A DNA stretch of 64,000 bases from Mucilaginibacter sp. KACC 22773 (GCF_028736215.1 NZ_CP117883.1:1426001-1490000); one strand, 5' to 3'; numbered from the stretch's first letter, positions 43,177 to 53,661 are shown. Notes: generated from the letters alone by a model not told the origin. Numbers and translations: made by a program.

Positions 43177-44892
43177 ATGAAAAAGGTATCGCTTTTTGTG
43201 GTGTTCCCTGTTATATTAACGGGGACCTGTTTGCTTGCGTTCAATTTGCATAATTCAACCGGTGAAAAAACTATAAAGAAAAGCTACCCGGTTACCTGTG
43301 GATCATTTGCTGCCAACAATATCGATACTGCGGCCGATGGAAAATACATGATAAGACTACCCGGACGGGGCGATTATAGCTACTCCATATCAACCCATAA
43401 CGATAGCGCTCAGTTTTATTTTAACCAGGGCTTAACCATGTATTATAGCTATCATATGAAGGAAGCGCTGGCATCATTTAAAGAAGCTGCCCGGTTTGAC
43501 CCGGCTTCGCCAATGACTTATTGGGGCCAGGCTTTAACTATGGGCCCGTACTACAACGCGGTTCACCTTTATAAAGTGCCGCAAGGGCTACCCGGCGTTT
43601 TGCAGCGGTTAAATACAACTGCCGGTAACGCGTCTGAGAAAGAAAAAGCACTTATCAGTGTCATGAACCTGAGATACCCGTTGATAAAAGATCAAACTAA
43701 TCATGATGAAAAGGCTTATGCGCAAGGCATGCGGAAACTGGTATCGGCATATCCTGATGACGCGGACATAAAAATGTTATATATAGATGCCATGATGCTG
43801 ATACATCCCTGGGATTTTTGGACTACTGATGGACTGGCAAAACAATGGACGCCCGAACTGGTGGATTTATGTAAAGGCGTATTGAAAGCAAAACCGGATA
43901 ATCCGGCCGCGTTGCATTATTATATTCATCTTACAGAAGCATCCCATAATCCTGAGGTGGCTATAGCCAATGCCGAGGCCTTAAAGCGGCTTTTCCCGGC
44001 GGTAGGGCATATGGTACATATGGCAAGCCATGTTTATCAACGGAACGGGCTATATTTTCAGGGGGTAGATGCGAACGAAAAGTCGGGCAAAAGTTCCATT
44101 TTGTATGCCTCGATGGTGAAGAATCTATCCCTTGCCAAGTCAATCCCTCATGTGTACGCTGTAGAAACCTACTGCGCCTTTAGCGGAGGGATGTACGAAA
44201 AGGCGCGGGAAGTTGCCCTGCGTTGCCGCAATAGCGTTAAGCCAACAACTACAGATAGTTATGCTCAGTATTTATATATGATGCCCGTGCTCACGATGAT
44301 ACGCCTTGGTAAATGGGAGGAAATATTGAAGGATAATAACCCGCCGGCCGCCGATTGGACTTACGCGCAAGTACTCCATGATTTTGCAAAAGGACTGGCC
44401 TTTATTTATACCGGTAGGCCGGATTCGGCAAATAGCCAGCTGGGGTTAATACGTGATAAAATTAATGCCCCGGTATTAAAAATAAGAGATATCCCTTTCA
44501 ATACACCGTTTGAAGGCGCTACCATAGCCGAAAATATATTGGAAGGTGCGATTTTATTGGCACAAAATAAATATGAAAGCGGTATAGCCAGCTTTAACAA
44601 AGCCGTAACAGTTGAAGATCACATGATTTACTCCGAGCCTGCCCAATGGCCCATCCCCGCCAGGCAATTTTTGGGCGCTTACCTTTTAAAAAACGATGAT
44701 AATATCCGGGCGGAGCAGGTTTACCGGGCCGACCTGGTACGTAATCCTGGCAATGGCTGGTCGTTATTGGGGTTGTATCAAAGCATTAAAGCACAAAATC
44801 GCAAACAAAACCTGGCCGAATATAAATCGGGCTTTCTTCGCTCGTTCTCGCACGCGGATGTTGTGCCAACAGGTTCGGTTTTTATGGAATAA
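43177..44892 (+). CDS. Exported tetratricopeptide-repeat protein
   Basis: A 571-aa protein with an N-terminal signal or anchor (VSLFVVFPVILTGTCLLAF) and helical TPR-like repeats throughout, for example GLTMYYSYHMKEALASFKEA (about 89-108), ALHYYIHLTEASHNPEVAIA and AQYLYMMPVLTMIRLGKWEE. No catalytic motif is visible. Such proteins occur widely in Bacteroidota with unknown roles. Its position between a FecI-like sigma factor and FecR is odd; it carries its own upstream element, so it may be an independent insertion. Role in the mannan locus not established. Confidence 0.8.
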   Translation: MKKVSLFVVFPVILTGTCLLAFNLHNSTGEKTIKKSYPVTCGSFAANNIDTAADGKYMIRLPGRGDYSYSISTHNDSAQFYFNQGLTMYYSYHMKEALASFKEAARFDPASPMTYWGQALTMGPYYNAVHLYKVPQGLPGVLQRLNTTAGNASEKEKALISVMNLRYPLIKDQTNHDEKAYAQGMRKLVSAYPDDADIKMLYIDAMMLIHPWDFWTTDGLAKQWTPELVDLCKGVLKAKPDNPAALHYYIHLTEASHNPEVAIANAEALKRLFPAVGHMVHMASHVYQRNGLYFQGVDANEKSGKSSILYASMVKNLSLAKSIPHVYAVETYCAFSGGMYEKAREVALRCRNSVKPTTTDSYAQYLYMMPVLTMIRLGKWEEILKDNNPPAADWTYAQVLHDFAKGLAFIYTGRPDSANSQLGLIRDKINAPVLKIRDIPFNTPFEGATIAENILEGAILLAQNKYESGIASFNKAVTVEDHMIYSEPAQWPIPARQFLGAYLLKNDDNIRAEQVYRADLVRNPGNGWSLLGLYQSIKAQNRKQNLAEYKSGFLRSFSHADVVPTGSVFME

Positions 44893-45020
44893 GATGTGAT
44901 AATAGGCGGCACTTTGACTTGTTGTAGTTAGATTTTTACACGTTGAAATAAATTTCTCAAAAAAAAATTCAGCTGCTTTGGGGGGTAGGACATGTTCAAT
45001 GCATCCTGCATATATAAACC

Positions 45021-45977
45021 ATGAGAAAGTTTAATTTCAGGAGAAAACAAGTTTCTGCGAAAGATCAATCTTTGCAGGAGGAAATCGTAAATCGGTATTT
45101 TGATGATTTGGATTTGGGAAAATTACCCGAAGCAAACGATCATGGTGTTGAATTTAACAGCGACAAAGTATATGGCCGCATTACCGCGCAAATTGACGGC
45201 GGCAAAATCAAAACCTTTAAAAAACAATGGCTGGTAGCGGCTTCGCTACTGGCAGGCTTGTGCTTGTCGGCTTATATATACCGCAATAATATACTTGATT
45301 ACGTTTCGCCAATAACTACCAGGCAAATTGCAGCGGCCAACGGCAAAATTGTTAATATAACCCTTGCCGATGGAACCAAGATATGGCTCAACGGCGGCAG
45401 TAAACTTACTTATCCCGATAAATTCCGTGGCGACCGCCGTGAGATCACTTTAGCAGGTGAAGCTTTTTTAGATGTAGCGCATGATGATCATCAATCATTC
45501 ATTATTCATACCGGCGCTGTACGCACCCAGGTGTTGGGTACAAGTTTCAATATAAAAGCCTATCCCGAAGATCATTTTGTGAAGGTAGATGTGTTGAGCG
45601 GTAAGGTAGGGGTAATAGCGGCGGCTAACAATGCCAAAAAATCGCAAACCGTTTTCTTAACTCCTGCCCAGGAAGTAATTTTTAACAAGGATAATAACCA
45701 GGTCGTTAAAACCCAAATGGTTGACGTTGATATATTGGTTAGGTGGAAAAACGGCGACCTGGTATTTAAACGGATGCCACTGCCGGAGGTTATAAGTACA
45801 ATTGAGCATCGCTTCAATGTTAAAGTTGACGTAGATATCAATCTTGTGAGATGTTCAATAACAGCCGACCTGACCAATAAATCGTTAGAAACCGTAATGA
45901 AGGTTTTATCAAAAATTGTTAAAGGTAAAGCCATACAGGATAAGGGCGGCTACCGTCTTAAAGGCAAAGGCTGTTAA
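45021..45977 (+). CDS. FecR-family anti-sigma factor
   Basis: A 318-aa single-pass inner-membrane regulator. The cytosolic N-terminus (1-69) would bind the sigma factor, the membrane helix is at about 70-87 (WLVAASLLAGLCLSAYIY), and the periplasmic FecR domain follows (IVNITLADGTKIWLNGGSKL, ITLAGEAFLDVAHDD). A C-terminal DUF4974/STN-like region (about 250-318, RMPLPEVISTIEHRFNVKVD) would contact the signalling SusC. It lies upstream of the STN-SusC gene, consistent with substrate-triggered induction of the locus. Confidence 0.93.
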   Translation: MRKFNFRRKQVSAKDQSLQEEIVNRYFDDLDLGKLPEANDHGVEFNSDKVYGRITAQIDGGKIKTFKKQWLVAASLLAGLCLSAYIYRNNILDYVSPITTRQIAAANGKIVNITLADGTKIWLNGGSKLTYPDKFRGDRREITLAGEAFLDVAHDDHQSFIIHTGAVRTQVLGTSFNIKAYPEDHFVKVDVLSGKVGVIAAANNAKKSQTVFLTPAQEVIFNKDNNQVVKTQMVDVDILVRWKNGDLVFKRMPLPEVISTIEHRFNVKVDVDINLVRCSITADLTNKSLETVMKVLSKIVKGKAIQDKGGYRLKGKGC

Positions 45978-46065
45978 CCAATAAAATAAACCAATTCATC
46001 CAAAATTATAACCAATTATTAGCTAACCTAAATAGAAGAGCATGACAACATAAATACATACAAAA

Positions 46066-46095
46066 AACCCTGATCAAAGGGATTTGAACAGGGTT
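46066..46095 (+). terminator. Hairpin between fecR-like and susC genes
   Basis: AACCCTG and CAGGGTT surround a 16-nt loop, in the 209-bp gap between the regulator and transporter genes. It would separate the constitutive regulator transcript from the inducible susC operon. Confidence 0.5.
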
Positions 46096-46186
46096 ACTAA
46101 AATGCAGCGTATTAATAAGTGCAACGTTTCGAGGTCCAATTCAGAACAAAGCACTCAATTTCAAACACTTTAATTATCTCAAATCT

Positions 46187-49100
46187 ATGAATATATCTCT
46201 ATTTTCAAATGGAGTAGTTCGTTATGTATTAATATTAATGAAATTTACCTCGCTCGCCTGCTTTGTTGTTTGCTTCATGTGCCTTTCGGCGGTAGCAAAT
46301 GATTCATTTGGCCAACGCTTTTTGGAGATTTCGGTTACGCTGAAGCTCAAGAACGCAAGGCTTACCGACGCGCTCGATAAGATCTCGGCCGATAAACATA
46401 TTAAATTTGCCTATGCGGATAATGTGCTAAAGCCAGATTTCAGGGTAACTTTGAATGCCAAAAATGAAAGCATCAAAACTGTGCTTAATGAGGTGTTAAC
46501 TCCATTTAACCTTAGCTATAAAATTATTGATGACGTAATTGTTATTGATGAAAAAGCCGAGGTAGAAAGCAGCACAGGCGGCATACAGCAGGCCCCGCCG
46601 GTCCCCATTAAAATTACAGGTAAAGTAACCGACGAAACAGGCCAGCCATTTCCTGGCGTTGGCGTCAAAATAAAAGGAACTACCACCGGCACCATTACCG
46701 GTGTAGACGGAACTTTTACTTTGCCTAACGTAGGCAGCGACGATGTACTGGTATTCAGCTTTATTGGTTACACACCAAAGGACGTGCCGGTAAATAATCA
46801 AACTACCTTTAACGTGCAGCTATCGCCCGAGCGTACTTCATTAAACGAAGTAGTTGTGATTGGTTACGGCACACAAAAACGGGCCAATATTATAGGCGCG
46901 GTCGATCAGATCTCGTCAAAAGCTATTGAAGGCAAACCATCCGTAAATTTAACACAGGCTTTACAGGGCACATCGCCCAATCTTATCATCCAGCAAACTA
47001 ACTCCGAGCCTGGTGCTTATCAAAACATTAACATTCGTGGTGTAAGTACTTTAGGCGATAACAGCCCGCTGGTAGTTATAGATGGTATTACCGGCGGTGA
47101 CATTAACCTGCTTAATCCGCAGGATATTGAAAGTGTCTCTGTTTTGAAAGATGCCGGCAGCGCGGCCATTTACGGTTCACGATCGGCAAATGGTGTGATA
47201 TTGGTTACTACCAAAAAGGGAAAGAAGAACTCCAACACCCAGCTTACCTACAACGGGCAGGGCGGTGTACAGGAACCACATGTGGGTTATAAGCCAGTTC
47301 ACAGCTATGAAAACGCCATCCTTAGGAACGAGGCCGTGGTAAATGCAGGTTTGCAGCCAATTTACAGCCCGCAGGATATCCGAAATTTTCAACAGGCAGG
47401 CGATCAGCAATGGTTTTTAGATGCCATTTTAAAAAATGCCGTGCTGCAAAACCATAACCTGGCACTAACTGGTGGTAATTCCTCATCATCATACCTGGTT
47501 TCGGCCGGAGTGACAGATCAACGGAGTAACCTTGTTGGACCTAACTATGGCTTGCGCCGTTACAATTACCGCATGAACCTGAGCACCGAATATGGTAAAT
47601 TGAAACTGACCAGTATCCTGTCTTATTCGCGTACCGAAATTAAAGAGCATTCTTACAACACATCAACCCTTATAGTTGATGCCGGCAGAACGCCAACTTA
47701 TTATAAAATTAAAGACGACCAGGGACGGTATTTGACCAATGATGTATTAACAGAATTTAACCCACTTGGGATTTTAGAAGCAGGCGGCTACCGCAAGCGT
47801 GACAACGACAACATTTTCGGTAATTTAAATGCCGAGTTGGCCATTACCAAAGACTTTAAGTTGAAAGGTGTTTTCGGGGGTACCCTATTATCAAACCACA
47901 TGTTTGGCAGGGTGATAGAAGTTGATTATTTCCCGAAAGGTACATACGGTGCAGATAGGAATACGAATGATGAGAACAACAAGAACCTGTTTTTAAATAC
48001 ACAGGTAATTGCACAGTATACCAAAACATTCAATAAATCGCATAACGTAGATGTGCTGGTGGGAGTGGCCAATGAATCGACAACTAACCAGGGCAACAGC
48101 CTTTACCTGAAATATACCGACCCAGAGTTGGGTACGCCTACAACAGGTACCATAATTGACCCTGCATCGTCAAACACCAATAATAACACCACAGAAACGA
48201 GTTTGAACTCAGCTTTTGGAAGAGCAAGTTATAATTATCAGAATAAGATATATGGTGAGTTTGATTTCAGGATAGACGCCTCATCAAAGTTTAATACAAA
48301 AAACCGCAACGCTTTCTTCCCATCGGGATCGGTAGGTTACCGCGTTACCGAAGAGAATTTTATGCAAAGCTACCGCGATAACTATGGCGATTTAAAATTG
48401 CGTGCATCATACGGTATTTTGGGCAACCAGAACGTTGGCGATTACCAATATCAACGTACTTACGGCCCATTCCAGAATGCTTATGGGTTTAATAATGCCG
48501 GCGTTGGCGGCGCAGCCATATCATTTGCCAATCCGGACATTCGCTGGGAGCGTGCTGCCACATTTAATGCAGGTATAGATGCGGGCTTTTTAAAAAATAC
48601 CCTCACCATATCTGCCGATTATTTTAACAAAGTAACAAAGGATATTTTGCTGCCACCAATAGTGCCAGGTGTGTTTGGCGCCGGACTGCCTGATTATAAC
48701 GCCGGTAAGGTGCAAAACAGGGGATGGGAACTGACTGTTAACTACCGCTTATCAGGCAAAAACTTTAACCATTCGTTTTCATTTAACGTAGCCGATACTA
48801 AAAATAAAGTATTATCGCTTGAAGGTGGCGATCAGATTAAAACCTACGACGAATTGCAGGTTATTAACAAAGTTGGCCTGCCAATTGGCTCATACGTTGG
48901 GTTAAAACGCGATGGATATTTCCAAAACCTTAACGATATTGTTAACGGGCCAAAACCGGCCGGTTTAACAGTGTCGCCGGGCGATAACCGTTATGTGGAT
49001 GTTAACAAGGATGGCGTAATTGACGATAACGACAGGTTTGTATTAGGCAATGGCTTCCCGCGTTTAACATTTGGCTTTACCTATAACGTAACTTACAAGG

Positions 49101-49576
49101 GCTTTGACTTCAACCTGTTTATGCAGGGCGTAGGCAAACGCAGCATGTTTGTTCGTGGCGAACAAGTTGAGCCCTTCCATTTCAACTATTCGCAGGTGAT
49201 CTATCAGCACCAACTGGACTACTGGACACCTCAAAATCCTGATGCCCGTTATCCGCGTCTGGCAGCTGCCGGCAGTCAATCAAATACCAATAATTTCAGG
49301 CGCGGATCTGATATGTACATTTTTGATGGTTCGTACCTGCGCGTTAAAAACGTAACGCTGGGTTATTCGTTACCGCAAAGCGTAGCTAAGGCCATAGGCA
49401 CTCATAAAGTAAGGGCTTACGTTTCAGGTCAAAACATCCTCACCTTTTCGGGCATAAAATTCCTTGACCCTGAGTCGACGGAGTTTGATGGTAATGTACA
49501 GGCTCGGGGTGCTAATAGCGGCAGGGCCTATCCAACGCCGATATATTATGGGTTTGGTATTGATGTAACATTATAA
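46187..49576 (+). CDS. SusC/RagA TonB-dependent transducer with STN domain (mannan-type locus)
   Basis: An 1129-aa outer-membrane transporter with signalling function. Order: signal peptide, STN domain (about 45-125; LTDALDKISADKHIKFAYAD), CarboxypepD_reg-like domain (about 143-220), plug with LNEVVVIGYGTQKRANIIGA and VVIDGITGGDINLL, then the barrel. STN is the domain that contacts FecR, matching the FecI/FecR genes just upstream. It probably imports alpha-mannan oligosaccharides, inferred from two GH76 genes in the same operon. The susD gene follows after 10 bp. Confidence 0.96.
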   Translation: MNISLFSNGVVRYVLILMKFTSLACFVVCFMCLSAVANDSFGQRFLEISVTLKLKNARLTDALDKISADKHIKFAYADNVLKPDFRVTLNAKNESIKTVLNEVLTPFNLSYKIIDDVIVIDEKAEVESSTGGIQQAPPVPIKITGKVTDETGQPFPGVGVKIKGTTTGTITGVDGTFTLPNVGSDDVLVFSFIGYTPKDVPVNNQTTFNVQLSPERTSLNEVVVIGYGTQKRANIIGAVDQISSKAIEGKPSVNLTQALQGTSPNLIIQQTNSEPGAYQNINIRGVSTLGDNSPLVVIDGITGGDINLLNPQDIESVSVLKDAGSAAIYGSRSANGVILVTTKKGKKNSNTQLTYNGQGGVQEPHVGYKPVHSYENAILRNEAVVNAGLQPIYSPQDIRNFQQAGDQQWFLDAILKNAVLQNHNLALTGGNSSSSYLVSAGVTDQRSNLVGPNYGLRRYNYRMNLSTEYGKLKLTSILSYSRTEIKEHSYNTSTLIVDAGRTPTYYKIKDDQGRYLTNDVLTEFNPLGILEAGGYRKRDNDNIFGNLNAELAITKDFKLKGVFGGTLLSNHMFGRVIEVDYFPKGTYGADRNTNDENNKNLFLNTQVIAQYTKTFNKSHNVDVLVGVANESTTNQGNSLYLKYTDPELGTPTTGTIIDPASSNTNNNTTETSLNSAFGRASYNYQNKIYGEFDFRIDASSKFNTKNRNAFFPSGSVGYRVTEENFMQSYRDNYGDLKLRASYGILGNQNVGDYQYQRTYGPFQNAYGFNNAGVGGAAISFANPDIRWERAATFNAGIDAGFLKNTLTISADYFNKVTKDILLPPIVPGVFGAGLPDYNAGKVQNRGWELTVNYRLSGKNFNHSFSFNVADTKNKVLSLEGGDQIKTYDELQVINKVGLPIGSYVGLKRDGYFQNLNDIVNGPKPAGLTVSPGDNRYVDVNKDGVIDDNDRFVLGNGFPRLTFGFTYNVTYKGFDFNLFMQGVGKRSMFVRGEQVEPFHFNYSQVIYQHQLDYWTPQNPDARYPRLAAAGSQSNTNNFRRGSDMYIFDGSYLRVKNVTLGYSLPQSVAKAIGTHKVRAYVSGQNILTFSGIKFLDPESTEFDGNVQARGANSGRAYPTPIYYGFGIDVTL

Positions 49577-49586
49577 TTTATTATAC

Positions 49587-51218
49587 ATGAAGAAATTAAC
49601 GACATATAGAACCGTGTTTTTTATAGCCCTGTTAACTGTTATGGTTTCAGCCTGTAAAAAGCTCGATCTGGCACCGGTAAATAAATTTACCGATATCAAC
49701 TTCTGGACAACTACCGAAAAAGCGAACAGCGTATTAAATACCGCGTATTCGCAAATGTTTCGCTCAGATTATTTCTTTTACAATGAAGGCGCATCCGACA
49801 ATGCGTACAATGGCCGCGGCGACGCCAATGGAGTGGCGTCACTTGCAGCCGGAACTTATGATCCTTCGCTGGGGCGTATTAAAGAGGAATGGCAATATCA
49901 TTATTCAGGTATCAAAACCTGTAATATTTTTTTAGAGAATGTAGACAGGGTAACCTCAATGGACGCCGCCCTTAAAGCCCGCATGAAGGCCGAGGCTAAA
50001 TTTATTCGTGCTTATCATTATTTTCAGCTGGCTACCTGGTTTGGCGATGTACCGTTGTTTGATAAGGATATTTCGATAGCCGATGCCAAAACCATTGCCC
50101 GTACGCCAAAAGCGCAGGTGATTGATTTTGTATTGAAGGAACTGGACGATGCAGCCACTGCATTACCTGTAAACACAGCTTATGCCGCTGCAGACAGGGG
50201 CCGTATTACCAAAGGCGCTGCTATTGCGCTTAAAGCAAGGGTTTATCTTTATGACAGCCGCTGGCAGGATGTAGCAACAACCTGCGAAAAGTTGATAAAT
50301 GATAACAGCAATGGCACCTATAGCCTGTTCCCATCGTACGAAGGCGTGTTTTTACCGCAAAACGAGTATAACAGCGAAGTAATCCTCGACCTCGAATTTG
50401 TACCGCTTATTAAAACATACAGCCAGTTTTTTGATTTTGCCCCGCTTGCAGTTGGTGCACGCCTTAATGCACTTGCCCCCACACAGGAATTGGTAGACAG
50501 TTACCTGATGACCAATGGTAAAAAGATCAGCGATCCAGGATCGGGCTACGATGAGAACAACCCATATGTAAACCGCGATCCGCGGATGACCAATACTTTG
50601 GTTTACAATTTATACAAATGGAAAAAACCGGATGGCAGTACCCAAACCATTTATACCAAACCCGGATCTGATCCTGGTACGGATAAACTGGATGAATATG
50701 CACCCGGTAAAGTGAGTTCGCCAACAGGTTATTACATCCGCAAATATTACGACCCTACATCTGCCGTAAATTTCCAGTCGGGTTTAAACCTTATCCTCAT
50801 TCGTTATGCTGATGTTTTACTTATGTATGCTGAAGCTAAAAATGAATTGGGCCAGTTGGATGGCGGCGTATGGGATAAAACTATCAAAGCTTTAAGGAGC
50901 CGTTCCGGTTTTACCGACCCCGCCGCGCTTACTTTCAGTGGCGCTCCCCAGGCCGATCTGCGTAACATTGTCCGTAACGAGCGTCGTACCGAGTTGGCTA
51001 TGGAAGGCTTACGCATTTTTGATATCCGCCGGTGGAAAACTGCCGAAGTGGTATTAAACGGCTGGTCGCATGGTGCCAAATTCGGGCCGGCTTCTGTAGA
51101 TAACGGATACATCAGGGCCGATTTACGCAGTTTTGATAAAAGCAAAGCCTATTTATGGCCGGTTCCGAGAGACGAACGTGCTGTGGATCCAAATCTTACA
51201 CAAAACCCAGGTTGGTAG
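49587..51218 (+). CDS. SusD/RagB-like lipoprotein (mannan-type locus)
   Basis: A 543-aa surface glycan-binding lipoprotein with lipobox VSAC (C23) and the characteristic TPR-like N-terminal region (AEAKFIRAYHYFQLATWFGD). The C-terminal RagB/SusD domain shows RNIVRNERRTELAMEGLRIF and the ending LWPVPRDERAVDPNLTQNPG. It works as the lid of the SusC channel encoded 10 bp upstream. Confidence 0.95.
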   Translation: MKKLTTYRTVFFIALLTVMVSACKKLDLAPVNKFTDINFWTTTEKANSVLNTAYSQMFRSDYFFYNEGASDNAYNGRGDANGVASLAAGTYDPSLGRIKEEWQYHYSGIKTCNIFLENVDRVTSMDAALKARMKAEAKFIRAYHYFQLATWFGDVPLFDKDISIADAKTIARTPKAQVIDFVLKELDDAATALPVNTAYAAADRGRITKGAAIALKARVYLYDSRWQDVATTCEKLINDNSNGTYSLFPSYEGVFLPQNEYNSEVILDLEFVPLIKTYSQFFDFAPLAVGARLNALAPTQELVDSYLMTNGKKISDPGSGYDENNPYVNRDPRMTNTLVYNLYKWKKPDGSTQTIYTKPGSDPGTDKLDEYAPGKVSSPTGYYIRKYYDPTSAVNFQSGLNLILIRYADVLLMYAEAKNELGQLDGGVWDKTIKALRSRSGFTDPAALTFSGAPQADLRNIVRNERRTELAMEGLRIFDIRRWKTAEVVLNGWSHGAKFGPASVDNGYIRADLRSFDKSKAYLWPVPRDERAVDPNLTQNPGW

Positions 51219-51259
51219 TTCAATAATTATTTATAAAGAAATTATAATCAATTAAGATC

Positions 51260-52396
51260 ATGAAAAAAATTACTTTCTGCCTCATGGCAGGCATATTGGC
51301 ACTTATTATTGTTTCGGGATGTAAAAAAGATAAAACCTTACAGCATACCCAGGTATCGCCAGTGAAAAACTTTTTTGCCCCGGTCGATAACAAATTCATC
51401 AAGCTTGAGCCAGCTTCAGGATCGGCTTCATTTGAGTGGGAACAGGCACAGGCCGAAGATAACGGCCTGGTGATGTACGAGGTTGCTTTTGATAAAGCTA
51501 CCGGCGATTTTTCAAAGCCGGTTTATACCCTGCCATCCGATGGTAATGGTTTGTATAATAAGCTGACCATCTCTTTTAAAGACCTGAACAAAATTGCCGA
51601 CCTGGCAGGCATCCAGCCACAGGAAACCGGCAAATTAAAATGGACGGTAATGTCATCAAAAGGGATCAACGTACAAAAAAGTAGTTTATCGCGCACTATT
51701 GAAGTGCAGCGCGCGCCTGGATTTAGCGAAATTCCTGCCGATTTGTATATTACAGGAACAGCTACCGAAGGTGGTGATGATCTGAGCAAGGCCATACATT
51801 TAAAACAAACATCAACCGGCGTTTTTGAAGCATATACTTCATTAAAAGCAGGAGCACTTCATTTTGCCGAACGGAACACCGGTACACCTGCAACTTATTC
51901 TATTGATGGCGTTAAACTATTAAAGGATGGCAATACTACCATTGCTGGCGCTACCAAAGTTGAGCGGATAGTGGTTGATTTTACTACAGCATCGGCATCG
52001 ATGACAGAAGTTGTATCGGTAGGTTTATGGTTCGCTGCCGATAACAAAATCTGGTTTAACCTTCCATACGTTGGTGGCAGCAGCTGGGAAATTGATAATG
52101 CATCCATCGTTTTCCACCAGGAATCATGGGGCAGGGATGAGCGTTACAAGTTTATGTTTACGCTTAAAGATGCTGCAGGAACAACATCAACGCAGTACTA
52201 TGGCAGTACCAATTCAGATAACAGCCCGGCTACCGCAACCACTGCCGCATCCTATTATTATATGGTGCCGGTTAACAATTCGCAATATGATTACTGCTTT
52301 AAATTTGATCACCGTGCCGATAATGGTAAAGCGGATATTAAAATTATCTGGAGCGCAGACGTACCTGCATATACCCATGTTGTTACCGTTAAGTAA
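51260..52396 (+). CDS. SusE-type outer-membrane lipoprotein
   Basis: A 378-aa lipoprotein with lipobox IVSGC (C21), an N-terminal SusE-like Ig domain (about 35-150; FFAPVDNKFIKLEPASGSAS) and a C-terminal beta-rich half (about 158-378; ADLYITGTATEGGDDLSKAI). It is likely a cell-surface glycan-binding protein that raises local substrate concentration for the GH76 enzymes. Encoded between susD and the first GH76 gene, in the same direction with short gaps. Confidence 0.85.
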   Translation: MKKITFCLMAGILALIIVSGCKKDKTLQHTQVSPVKNFFAPVDNKFIKLEPASGSASFEWEQAQAEDNGLVMYEVAFDKATGDFSKPVYTLPSDGNGLYNKLTISFKDLNKIADLAGIQPQETGKLKWTVMSSKGINVQKSSLSRTIEVQRAPGFSEIPADLYITGTATEGGDDLSKAIHLKQTSTGVFEAYTSLKAGALHFAERNTGTPATYSIDGVKLLKDGNTTIAGATKVERIVVDFTTASASMTEVVSVGLWFAADNKIWFNLPYVGGSSWEIDNASIVFHQESWGRDERYKFMFTLKDAAGTTSTQYYGSTNSDNSPATATTAASYYYMVPVNNSQYDYCFKFDHRADNGKADIKIIWSADVPAYTHVVTVK

Positions 52397-52458
52397 TAAA
52401 TAAACCATCAATTCTGTACCGGCATCATTTTACCGGTACAGAATTTAAAATAAAATTT

Positions 52459-53619
52459 ATGAAGATCATAACCCAACATATACAGAAATGGGCATTTGCA
52501 GCATTGATACCGCTTGTGCTCACATCGTGCTTAAAGGATAAGCCTTTTCCGCTTTATCCTAACAATAAAACGGCAACCGTTGATTATAAATATGCTGCTA
52601 CTGCCGACTCATTGCAGGAAAAAACTTACAGCACCTATCTGTCGGCAAATGGAAATTATTTTGTGCAAAATAACGCAGGTAATACCAATTATAACTACTG
52701 GCCCCAGGCACATACGCTGGATATTTTTACCGATGCCTTTTTACGTACCAAAAACGACGTTTATAAACAACGAATGAAATCGTTGTTAAATGGTACCCGC
52801 GTTACCAACGGTAATAAATATCAAAACGAATATTATGACGATATGGAATGGCTGGCCCTGGCAAGCCTGCGCGCCTACGCTGCAACCAATGATAATGATT
52901 ACCTTGATGCCGCAAATACACTTTGGGCCGATATTAAAACCGGCCAAAACACCAACCAGGGCGGTGGCATAGCCTGGCGCAAATCGCAGCTGGATTATAA
53001 GAATACCCCCGCCAACGCGCCCGCTATTATATTTGCCTGCCGTTTGTATACTTTAAAAAAGAACGATGCAGACCTTACAATAGCAAAAAGTCTTTACACC
53101 TGGCTGAACGCCACCCTGGTTGACCCTTCGAGCGGGATAATTTGGGATGGCATTAATGGAAACCACGACGGGCAAATCAGCAAGAATAAATTCACCTATA
53201 ATCAGGGTGTTTATATGGGGGCGGCGCTTGAACTTTACCATGTGACTAATAATGCCGATTACCTTGCCGACGCCGTACGCAATGCCAAAGCTACCATTAA
53301 CGACACGGATATTTCGCCGGGTGGTTTACTGAAATCAGAAGGACAGGGCGACGGAGGGTTGTTTAAAGGTATTTTGGTGAGGTATCTTACTTTGCTGATT
53401 GAAGAGCCGGCTGTAAGCTCGACCGACAGGGATGCCTTTGTTAAATTTTTGAAATTTAATGCCCAAACTTTATACACCAAAGGCATTAGCCGGCCGGCGC
53501 TTTTTGTAAGTCCCGACTGGAAAAGCCTGCCATCGGGCACCACAGATTTAACCACACAATTAAGTGGCGTAATGATGATAGAAGCTGCCGCAGCCTTAAA
53601 AGCCGATGGTAAGTTTTAA
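52459..53619 (+). CDS. GH76 alpha-1,6-mannanase, lipoprotein
   Basis: A 386-aa surface-exposed lipoprotein (lipobox LTSC, C24) of family GH76, which cuts alpha-1,6-mannan backbones such as those of fungal cell walls. The consecutive catalytic aspartates are in EYYDDMEWLALA (D127, D128), and further barrel motifs include GGGIAWRKSQLDYKNTPANA and YNQGVYMGAALELY. Its length fits a single catalytic domain. It is followed by a second, only distantly similar GH76 gene, separated by a strong hairpin. Confidence 0.92.
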   Translation: MKIITQHIQKWAFAALIPLVLTSCLKDKPFPLYPNNKTATVDYKYAATADSLQEKTYSTYLSANGNYFVQNNAGNTNYNYWPQAHTLDIFTDAFLRTKNDVYKQRMKSLLNGTRVTNGNKYQNEYYDDMEWLALASLRAYAATNDNDYLDAANTLWADIKTGQNTNQGGGIAWRKSQLDYKNTPANAPAIIFACRLYTLKKNDADLTIAKSLYTWLNATLVDPSSGIIWDGINGNHDGQISKNKFTYNQGVYMGAALELYHVTNNADYLADAVRNAKATINDTDISPGGLLKSEGQGDGGLFKGILVRYLTLLIEEPAVSSTDRDAFVKFLKFNAQTLYTKGISRPALFVSPDWKSLPSGTTDLTTQLSGVMMIEAAAALKADGKF

Positions 53620-53623
53620 TTTT

Positions 53624-53661
53624 GAAAATATCTTCCGGAATTCATACCGGAAGATATTTTC
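53624..53661 (+). terminator. Perfect 15-bp hairpin between the two GH76 genes
   Basis: The arms GAAAATATCTTCCGG and CCGGAAGATATTTTC surround an 8-nt loop, starting 5 nt after the first GH76 stop and ending 19 nt before the next ATG. There is no long T-run. It may be an RNA-stability or attenuation element rather than a full terminator. Confidence 0.7.

Noticed and set aside
49064..49279. Antisense frames inside susC and other large genes
   Set aside because: Large GC-balanced genes in this window regularly leave open antisense frames; none has a start region, motif or independent context.
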